From assembly GCA_002507425.1 (NCBI GenBank), contig DAZU01000042.1, forward strand, positions 1 to 22,543: DNA of 22,543 nt. Direction: 5' to 3'. A program made the translations under genes and the position numbers. Below are positions 17,118 to 22,543 of this stretch, in pieces (within the stretch, counting starts at the first letter, position 1; every line of letters begins with the position of its first letter). The notes below the pieces were generated by a model that made no database searches, had not been told where the DNA came from, and worked only from the letters and a program-made list of their open reading frames with translations. This DNA comes from Euryarchaeota archaeon UBA53. GTDB lineage: Archaea > Thermoplasmatota > Poseidoniia > Poseidoniales > Poseidoniaceae.

Positions 17118-19115
17118 TCAGATGTTTTCCTCACGGTGGACCTTTGAAAAGAACCTCTTTGTAAAACGTCCAGAACCTTCTGCGTTGCCTACCTGGTTCA
17201 TTTTTGTGTTAGGTGGGTAACAAATAGAATATGTTCTATCTAAATTTCTTTTGTCAAGCAAAACAATCAACGCTCTGTCTCCCATTGAACGAATCGGTCT
17301 ACCCATTGCTTGGAGAATTGTATTTACAGCAGGTTGAGAGTTGGCATATCGCCAAAAGTTACTCTGTCCAAATTTTTCTTTTATGTATGAGCCGTACGAC
17401 TTTTGCAGTAGGTTTGGCACTGGATTTTGAATCCCGATGCAAATTACAGTATCCAGAATTCCGCCTGAATAGTCAATTCCTTCAGATAACCTACCTCCAA
17501 AAACTCCTCCAAAAATAATTGGTTTCGTTCCCGATCTTTTGGCTTCGTTTAATTTTACTAACAAATCAGTTACGTCTTGCTTTGACCAATCTCTATCCTC
17601 GATTAGTTTTCTCCTGTTTGGAATGAATAAATCTTCAGTAAACTCTGTTAGAAGTTTATACGATGGTGCAAACACTGCGACATTACCTGGTGTGTTTTGA
17701 GCAATCGAGTAGATATGTTTCTGGATTTTTTGAGTATTTATTCTATTTCTACTTGACAATTTAGTAGACACGTCTGTTGCAACTAGAATTGGTCTTTTGA
17801 AGTCTTCAAATGGAGATTTATGGATTGATTGATTACTATTTTCAATGCCTAATAAGTCAGCATACATATTTGGAGGATTAAGAGTCCCGGACATCAAAAT
17901 GGCTCCAAAAACTCCCGCAAAAACTGGTCCTGCTACCAACCCCGCATCGAGAAGACTGGATGTTATCCGGCCTTTCTTACCAAAGTTTACATCATAAATC
18001 AGTGATATTGCAGTTGTATTTCCATATTTGATTAATACTTCAATCAATTGTGATAGCAGGTCACTTGACTTTTCATTTATACCGCCTTCATCGATATCCA
18101 CTTTTACCTCGGACAGAAATCTCGCAAATTTTGATAATAATATGGTTGCTTTATTGCTAATATGTAACTTCTCGTACTCGCCAGATTCATTGACATGGGT
18201 TATTGATTTTGTAAACCATTCAATTACAGAATCTGTGCTGATATGCAACTCGTCTTGATCTGAATTAGTGACTTGCAAGAACATATCATCATATTTCGAC
18301 GATAGAACCTTTTCGAATTTTTTACAAACATCCAAAGTCCACTTATACTCGATTATGGATTTGGAAAGATTCTCATTTTTTGTGGAAATTAATGTCTCTA
18401 AATGTTCCTCAACCTCACTTTTCGCGTTCAAAATCATCTCAGGAAAAAGTCTTCTTTGCATCCCAAGTCGAACTCGTTCTGGCAAGTTATGTGCCTCGTC
18501 TACAATTATGATTAAATCCTCCAATTCTAAATTCATAGAGATTAACGATCTCTCCCTTATGCTTTCAATAAAGAGGTGATTATAGTCGCATACGAGTAAA
18601 TCACAATCCTTTACAGCACTTCTACAAACAGCCCATGCGCAAGTTGAGTGACTTTTGCTTATTTCTATAATTTCTTGGACATGGCGAGGTGACTCTAGTA
18701 TGTATTTTCTTACCTCATCCTCAGGGTTGAAGCTTAAATTTGGATTTTGATTTCTTTTACAATCACAATTCCCTTCTATGTCCACATTTTCACACATTGA
18801 TTCTCTACCAATAATATCCACAAGTCGTATATTTGCAGAATCATTCCGTTGATTTATTTTAATGACAGTATCTACAACAATTTGGTGCTGCGCTTGTTTT
18901 GGTGTAAGGAATAATATGGTTTTCTTTTTAGATGATTTTGAGGCCAACTCTAGTGCAGCAGCAAGAGCTGCAGCAGTCTTTCCGATTCCTGTTGGAGCAC
19001 TGGTTAAGTGAGGTATTCCATTTTCAAGAGAGGAATAGCAAGCCGATATCATTTCAATTTGCCCATCACGAGGTTTTTCATGGGCAAGCCAATTGTTATC
19101 ATCCAATTCACCCAT
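17118..19115 (-). CDS. XPD/Rad3-family (DinG-like) superfamily 2 DNA helicase with Fe-S cysteines
   Basis: The protein has 665 residues. Walker A is APTGIGKT at 40-47 and the DEAH box is VDEAHN at 205-210. Motif VI is QAMGRPIRS near 602-610, with GGRLSEGIDYSGG before it. Between motifs I and II lie Cys108, Cys117, Cys119, Cys159 and Cys164, followed by CDLLVCDYNHLF. This is the place of the 4Fe-4S domain of XPD, FANCJ and DinG. The family unwinds DNA 5' to 3' in repair or recombination; archaea use XPD without a full TFIIH. The start at 19115 has the expected short lead before the Q-motif-like GQIEMI. The ligand spacing differs from the XPD pattern I know (a CxC pair instead of CxxC), so the precise subfamily is uncertain. 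The Hsp20-like gene follows 35 bases downstream. Confidence 0.9.
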   Translation of the reverse strand: MGELDDNNWLAHEKPRDGQIEMISACYSSLENGIPHLTSAPTGIGKTAAALAAALELASKSSKKKTILFLTPKQAQHQIVVDTVIKINQRNDSANIRLVDIIGRESMCENVDIEGNCDCKRNQNPNLSFNPEDEVRKYILESPRHVQEIIEISKSHSTCAWAVCRSAVKDCDLLVCDYNHLFIESIRERSLISMNLELEDLIIIVDEAHNLPERVRLGMQRRLFPEMILNAKSEVEEHLETLISTKNENLSKSIIEYKWTLDVCKKFEKVLSSKYDDMFLQVTNSDQDELHISTDSVIEWFTKSITHVNESGEYEKLHISNKATILLSKFARFLSEVKVDIDEGGINEKSSDLLSQLIEVLIKYGNTTAISLIYDVNFGKKGRITSSLLDAGLVAGPVFAGVFGAILMSGTLNPPNMYADLLGIENSNQSIHKSPFEDFKRPILVATDVSTKLSSRNRINTQKIQKHIYSIAQNTPGNVAVFAPSYKLLTEFTEDLFIPNRRKLIEDRDWSKQDVTDLLVKLNEAKRSGTKPIIFGGVFGGRLSEGIDYSGGILDTVICIGIQNPVPNLLQKSYGSYIKEKFGQSNFWRYANSQPAVNTILQAMGRPIRSMGDRALIVLLDKRNLDRTYSICYPPNTKMNQVGNAEGSGRFTKRFFSKVHREENI

Positions 19116-19185
19116 GTAGACATGTATTAGTCGAAGGTATTTGATGTTGAGGTTTCGTACGCAATAGCGCTAGTGATTGTAATTT

Positions 19186-19404
19186 GCACCCGGATGTGGG
19201 GTCCGGGTGCGTGTGGAACCAATCCAGTTATGAAGCTGGATTCGAATCGGAGCCCCCCCGGTTTTCCGGGGGGACGTGTGTTGGGTTGTCAGTTTGCATT
19301 GCTAACTTAGCACGCAGACGCAGTGCAGCGAAACAAATGTTGTCTGACAAATCAACATTTGCTCGGAAGGTGGGAGGATTGTGTATATGATTTTCCTCCT
19401 CCCA
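19186..19404. ncRNA. Candidate structured RNA: cluster of hairpins in a gene-free gap
   Basis: The gap 19116-19448 has no convincing gene. Within it six stems follow each other. (1) GCACCCGGA/TCCGGGTGC at 19186-19210, nine pairs. (2) AATCCAG/CTGGATT at 19221-19242, seven pairs. (3) CCCCCCGG-TTTT-CCGGGGGG at 19254-19273, eight pairs. (4) TGCATTGC/GCAGTGCA at 19295-19327, eight pairs with one wobble. (5) CAAATGTTG/CAACATTTG at 19334-19361, nine pairs. (6) TGGGAGGA/TCCTCCCA at 19371-19404, eight pairs. Such density is far above chance and suggests a folded RNA of about 220 bases, strand unknown. I found no match by eye to RNase P, SRP, 5S, tRNA or C/D box motifs. The rest of the gap (19116-19185 and 19405-19448) shows nothing specific. 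Confidence 0.4.
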
Positions 19405-19448
19405 GCGCATTTTCCCATCCCCTCCATTATGTGGCTCTCACCCTGTTT

Positions 19449-19823
19449 TCACTCAGTGAACTCCTTACGTCTTTCTGTTTTACCTCTGGCTTCCTGCAAT
19501 CCATCGGTTAGAAGTTGATTCAATTCCTTCTCTTCTAGTATTAATTTACGAATGTAATCCTGCATACCCTGAGAGGCTGCTTGCTCAGGGCTAATGCCGT
19601 GCAACTCGTATAGGTCACCTAGCCTGGCTTTTATTGACCTACCAATTGGAATAGTAACACTGTCCATATCTGGTAATAATGGCTTTCCTTCGAGGAATGA
19701 TCGTATTGCTGCCCTGATTACATCACTTCGATTACGTGTGCCATCTACTCCTACACGTGAGTCTAGGAGCGCCATTTCCTCCTCGGTAATCCTCAATGAA
19801 ACTAACGAACTTGGTGCAGCCAT
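19449..19823 (-). CDS. Ribbon-helix-helix (CopG/Arc-type) transcription regulator
   Basis: The protein has 124 residues. The N-terminal 45 residues form a ribbon-helix-helix unit: a short strand (SLVSLRI), helix (TEEEMALLDSRV), turn (GTRNRSD) and helix (VIRAAIRSFLEG). A second segment at 54-95 (VTIPI, then KARLGDLYELHG and ASQGMQDYIRKLI) has the same strand-helix-helix rhythm and may be a second, diverged unit. The C-terminal 28 residues are charged and probably form a coiled coil. The start has GAGGGAG upstream. Repeated TGATTAC elements lie over its promoter, so it is likely autoregulated. It may also control the divergent gene at 20001, whose upstream region is shared. The effector and regulon are unknown. 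Confidence 0.85.
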   Translation of the reverse strand: MAAPSSLVSLRITEEEMALLDSRVGVDGTRNRSDVIRAAIRSFLEGKPLLPDMDSVTIPIGRSIKARLGDLYELHGISPEQAASQGMQDYIRKLILEEKELNQLLTDGLQEARGKTERRKEFTE

Positions 19824-19834
19824 TTGTCTCCCTC

Positions 19835-19905
19835 GTAATCAAACCACATGCAATCAGGTATATAATGTATTACATTTGATTACAAATTGTTATACAAATG
19901 ATTAC
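19835..19905 (-). promoter_or_regulatory. Promoter and probable operator of the ribbon-helix-helix regulator
   Basis: On the minus strand ATTATATACC (about 19857-19866) is a good archaeal TATA box, 35-43 bases before the start codon. It is flanked by GTAATCA at 19835-19841 and by TGATTAC at 19877-19883 and 19899-19905. The last two are direct repeats 22 bases apart, two helical turns, inside the longer matches CATTTGATTAC and CAAATGATTAC. ATTTG-ATTA-CAAAT at 19874-19887 is also an inverted repeat. Binding of the RHH protein here would block TBP; this is an inference. A further inverted repeat, GGTTA-N8-TAACC, lies at 19911-19928. Confidence 0.6.
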
Positions 19906-20000
19906 TAAATGGTTATGGTATTTTAACCGATATCCAATGATTCATTCGCAGCGTCAAATAACAACAATGCTCAAACCATTTGCCCATTCAGGGTTATTAC

Positions 20001-20447
20001 ATGCCACTCAAACCTAGTAGAGGATTGTATCTATATTTGGAAGTTCTCAAAACTGCGCTCGATGATGATATCCTAACCAACGATGAGGCTTCTATATTGA
20101 AAGTTCTGGCAATCGCTATGGGCGTTTCTCCATCATCTGTTGGAGCGGCTTTAGACATCGCTAGGGGTGTTGACAAATCTCCCATCGAGGATAAGGAAAA
20201 ATATTCAACACACCATATTGGTGATGCTTCAACATACCAATCAGCACTCGTTGCCGCTCTGGATGATGAAGTGATTAGTGAGGACGAGTGGGCAATTATT
20301 GAAAATCTTCGAAATTTATTAGGAATCCAGGCAGATCAACACGCTTTGATAGAAGAAGCGATTAGATCAATGTCAGAATCCGATGAAAACGGAGAGAGGC
20401 GTTTGGAGCGTCTAGAGAGATTCAATACGGTTTGTCCGTATGTTTAG
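20001..20447 (+). CDS. Small TerB-like helical-repeat protein
   Basis: From ATG 20001 the protein has 148 residues; the open frame begins at TTG 19980 but ATG is preferred. It contains two similar all-helical units. The first is YLEVLKTALDDDILTNDEASILKVLAIAMGVS (about 12-43) in split form: LKTALDDDILTNDEASILKV then LAIAMGVS. The second, around 80-125, has ALVAALDDEVISEDEWAIIE then NLRNLLGI. The A-L-D-D-x-x-hydrophobic-[ST]-x-[DE]-E pattern followed by a helix ending in GV/GI is that of TerB-like domains, which bind metal or membranes in tellurite-resistance and stress systems (family knowledge). No catalytic residues are visible. It is divergent from the RHH regulator and 77 bases upstream of the glutamate dehydrogenase gene. 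Function is not established. Confidence 0.65.
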   Translation: MPLKPSRGLYLYLEVLKTALDDDILTNDEASILKVLAIAMGVSPSSVGAALDIARGVDKSPIEDKEKYSTHHIGDASTYQSALVAALDDEVISEDEWAIIENLRNLLGIQADQHALIEEAIRSMSESDENGERRLERLERFNTVCPYV

Positions 20448-20524
20448 ACCCTTTTTCCCGTGGTAACGCTTGTAAGTCTCCTACGTTTGGGCCGACCAAC
20501 ACAAGATGTGTTTAAGGTGTTAAA

Positions 20525-21886
20525 ATGAGCATTGTTCACGACATATATGAAGGAGTTAAAAGGCGAGATCCAAATCAACCAGAATTCCATCAAGCAGTAT
20601 GGGAGGTTTTAGAGTCATTGGAACCAGTTCTAGAGAGGCACCCTGAATTTGTCAAAGCAGGCATTGTTGAGAGGATTGTAGAGCCAGATCGGTTAATCCA
20701 TTTTAGAGTACCTTGGGTCGACGATAATGGAATAACTCAAACTAACCGAGGATTTAGAATTCAATTCAACGGTGCAATTGGACCATACAAAGGAGGTCTC
20801 AGATTCCATCCATCAGTTAACGCATCCATATTGAAATTTTTAGCATTTGAGCAAGTGTTCAAAAACAGCCTTACTACATTGCCCCTAGGAGGAGGAAAAG
20901 GAGGCTCAGATTTTAATCCGAAAGGCAAGTCAGATGGCGAAGTAATGCGCTTTTGTCAGTCTTTCATGATGGAATTGTGGCGGCACATAGGTCACTATTG
21001 TGATATCCCTGCTGGAGATATTGGTGTAGGTGGAAGAGAGATCGGCTACATGTTTGGAATGTATAAGAAACTAAGGAATGAATTCGAAGCTGGTGTTTTG
21101 ACTGGCAAAGGAATGTCCTATGGCGGTTCTTTAATTCGACCAGAGGCAACTGGCTATGGATTAGTTTACTTTGCAAGGGAAATGTTGGCTACAAAAGGGA
21201 AATCATTCCAAGGAGCGACAGTATCTATTAGCGGAAGTGGAAATGTTGCACAATATGCATGTGAGAAGGTATTAGATCTTGGCGGGAAGCCAGTTACAAT
21301 GTCTGATTCATCAGGTTTCATCTTTGATTCCAATGGAATTGATAGAGATAAACTATCATGGATTAAGGATCTAAAGAATAATCGTAGGGGTAGAATTAGT
21401 GAATATGCAGACCATTTCGATGGAGTAGTTTTTACAAAAACAGAACCAGAACCATCTTTGAATGGTTTATGGGGAGTTGATGTTGATGTTGCTTTGCCTT
21501 GTGCTACACAAAATGAACTAAATGGCGAGGAAGCAAAAATGCTTGTTGAAAATAATGTAATTGCAGTCGCAGAAGGTGCTAATATGCCATGTACACCAGA
21601 AGCTATTGCTGTGTTCCAAGAAGGAGGTGTCTTATTTGCCCCAGGTAAGGCAAGTAACGCAGGTGGTGTAGCAACCTCTGGTCTTGAGATGAGCCAGAAT
21701 TCGCTACGCCTATCTTGGACACGCGAAGAGGTTGACAAACGCCTCGATGATATCATGGTTTCAATTCATGAACAAGCATATTCCACCGCCAAAGAATATG
21801 GCAGAGAAGGAGATTATGTCTTCGGTGCCAATGTGGCAGGTTTCCTTAAAGTTGCAGAAGCAATGATTGCTCAAGGAGTCCTGTGA
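20525..21886 (+). CDS. gdhA: Glutamate dehydrogenase, hexameric bacterial (E. coli GdhA-like) type, probably NADP-dependent
   Basis: This 453-residue enzyme matches the 447-residue E. coli-type family over its whole length. Substrate and catalytic residues are visible: GGLRFHPSVN at 90-99, Lys113, catalytic Lys125 in PLGGGKGGSDF, Asp165 in PAGDIGVGGRE and RPEATGYGLVYF. The nucleotide fold has SGSGNVAQYA near 236-245 and MSDSSG at 259-264, where a Ser after the second strand instead of an acidic residue fits NADPH. The reaction joins ammonium and 2-oxoglutarate to glutamate in the cytoplasm. The start has AAGGTG seven bases upstream. The match is to the bacterial subfamily rather than to the shorter archaeal enzymes (about 415-420 residues), which suggests transfer. 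It converges with the membrane protein gene with a two-base gap. Confidence 0.96.
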   Translation: MSIVHDIYEGVKRRDPNQPEFHQAVWEVLESLEPVLERHPEFVKAGIVERIVEPDRLIHFRVPWVDDNGITQTNRGFRIQFNGAIGPYKGGLRFHPSVNASILKFLAFEQVFKNSLTTLPLGGGKGGSDFNPKGKSDGEVMRFCQSFMMELWRHIGHYCDIPAGDIGVGGREIGYMFGMYKKLRNEFEAGVLTGKGMSYGGSLIRPEATGYGLVYFAREMLATKGKSFQGATVSISGSGNVAQYACEKVLDLGGKPVTMSDSSGFIFDSNGIDRDKLSWIKDLKNNRRGRISEYADHFDGVVFTKTEPEPSLNGLWGVDVDVALPCATQNELNGEEAKMLVENNVIAVAEGANMPCTPEAIAVFQEGGVLFAPGKASNAGGVATSGLEMSQNSLRLSWTREEVDKRLDDIMVSIHEQAYSTAKEYGREGDYVFGANVAGFLKVAEAMIAQGVL

Positions 21887-21888
21887 AA

Positions 21889-22455
21889 CTAATTACTCTT
21901 TGTGACTTTACCTAACCGATATTTTTCAATTAAGTGTAGTATAACTACACCTCCGAAACCAATTATCCAAGAAGACACTATGAAATATTGGCTGTGATAA
22001 ACTTCCATCGGTATAAATCCGTAGAACTCAGTTTGGTTGGAGAACGGGTAAAAAGTTCTAGTTGGATAATCTTCCATTGCATCTGTAACAAGATGTGAGA
22101 GTATAGATGCGGACAGGGCGACACTAGAAATCTTCCACGGTATTTTCTCTCTATCAGAGTATTTTCTGATTAGCAAATTGTATGTGTAGATAAGGAATAA
22201 AAAAGCAATCCAAAACAAAAAGACACCAAATATGCTGTGAGTATATACGCTTCTATGTGCCATATTTGTGCTGTCCCAATGTAGTTCTTTGTTAAGAAAT
22301 AAATCCCAGTCTGGAATCCTAGCTACAAAACCGCCAAGTAATCCAAAAACTAGGATCGACAATCTTTTGTCTTGATTATATCGATTCCAAATAAAAATTA
22401 CAATTGCAGTGCTTATTGCCCCAAAAGCAGAATGAGAATGCAAAGAGGTAAGCAT
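21889..22455 (-). CDS. Membrane-bound metal-dependent hydrolase-like protein (YdjM/DUF457 family)
   Basis: This 188-residue protein has about four membrane helices (roughly 10-24, 33-48, 75-98 and 157-176). Conserved polar residues match the DUF457/YdjM family. These are His at 5 and 7 near the N-terminus, PDWD at 48-51, the signature HRSVYTHS at 67-74, SHLVTD at 120-125, and TFYPFS at 134-139 before the last helix. The family is annotated as putative metal-dependent hydrolases from these His/Asp residues; a real substrate is not known. No ribosome binding site is seen before the ATG at 22455. An AT-rich leader of about 30 bases separates it from a possible upstream gene end. Confidence 0.85.
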   Translation of the reverse strand: MLTSLHSHSAFGAISTAIVIFIWNRYNQDKRLSILVFGLLGGFVARIPDWDLFLNKELHWDSTNMAHRSVYTHSIFGVFLFWIAFLFLIYTYNLLIRKYSDREKIPWKISSVALSASILSHLVTDAMEDYPTRTFYPFSNQTEFYGFIPMEVYHSQYFIVSSWIIGFGGVVILHLIEKYRLGKVTKSN

Positions 22456-22486
22456 CTAAGAATCACTTACAAATTTTATTTGGTTT

Positions 22487-22543
22487 CTAGATTGCCGTTG
22501 GAGCCACATGACCATCGTTTTTGTCTCCTGGCTTTCTCACCCT
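22487..22543 (-). CDS. Possible C-terminal end of a gene entering from the right edge
   Basis: On the minus strand, one frame is open from the window edge for 18 codons (RVRKPGDKNDGHVAPTAI) to a TAG at 22487-22489. Too little is visible to identify the product or to be sure that it is coding. It lies on the same strand as, and just upstream of, the DUF457-like gene. Confidence 0.2.
   Translation of the reverse strand, partial: RVRKPGDKNDGHVAPTAI

Noticed and set aside
19236..19256. T-arm-like GGATTCGAATC that might mark a tRNA
   Set aside because: The surrounding bases do not form acceptor, D or anticodon arms; the motif is part of a palindrome next to other hairpins.
19186..19404. RNase P RNA or SRP RNA
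   Set aside because: Neither strand shows the conserved GAGGAAAGTCC-like or helix 8 GGAAGG-AGCAG motifs that I would expect, although only a covariance search can exclude them.
19184..19410. Short open frames on both strands in the hairpin-rich gap
   Set aside because: They run through GC-rich inverted repeats, have no ribosome binding site and show no protein-like composition.
21166..21756. 196-residue open frame antisense to the glutamate dehydrogenase gene
   Set aside because: It lies fully within a strongly recognised gene, its translation is low-complexity Ser/Pro-rich, and no start signal or family resemblance is visible.

Overview
The window looks like a chromosomal stretch of a marine planktonic archaeon, most likely a Marine Group II euryarchaeon (Poseidoniales) or close relative. 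This rests on gene content and not on a marker gene. It carries an XPD/Rad3 helicase with Fe-S cysteines, a tRNA-Leu gene without an encoded CCA, TATA-like promoters, very large membrane-anchored surface proteins, and bacterial-looking metabolic genes. Base composition is moderately AT-rich. I see no insertion sequence, integrase or CRISPR array.

Positions 1-3573 (minus strand) hold a compact operon: lipA (lipoyl synthase), E1-alpha, E1-beta, then the start of the lipoyl-bearing E2 of a 2-oxoacid dehydrogenase that most resembles the branched-chain (BCKDH) type. The enzyme that builds the lipoyl group is thus made together with the E2 subunit that carries it. Divergent from lipA is a short-chain dehydrogenase with the Asp-Tyr-Lys catalytic set of pteridine reductases (3670-4383). 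It is followed by an opposing tRNA-Leu(UAA) gene.

Positions 4740-16662 (plus strand) are taken up by two secreted, membrane-anchored proteins. The first has about 965 residues, NEW3-like beta-sandwich repeats, one C-terminal membrane segment and a very acidic tail. The second has about 2972 residues: a signal peptide, a large calcium-binding (thrombospondin type 3-like) region, a transglutaminase-like domain whose usual catalytic His is replaced, a long train of Ig-like repeats, a membrane segment and a cytoplasmic DUF4129-like domain. This pair is the most unusual content of the window.

Positions 16663-19115 (minus strand) encode an XPD-type helicase followed by a small protein with an Hsp20-like C-terminal motif. 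The 333-base gap 19116-19448 has no gene but holds a dense series of near-perfect hairpins, a candidate structured RNA. Next come a ribbon-helix-helix regulator with probable operator repeats over its own TATA box (19449-19905), a small TerB-like helical-repeat protein (20001-20447), a bacterial-type hexameric glutamate dehydrogenase (20525-21886) and, convergent with it, a YdjM/DUF457-family membrane protein (21889-22455). A possible gene end touches the right edge.
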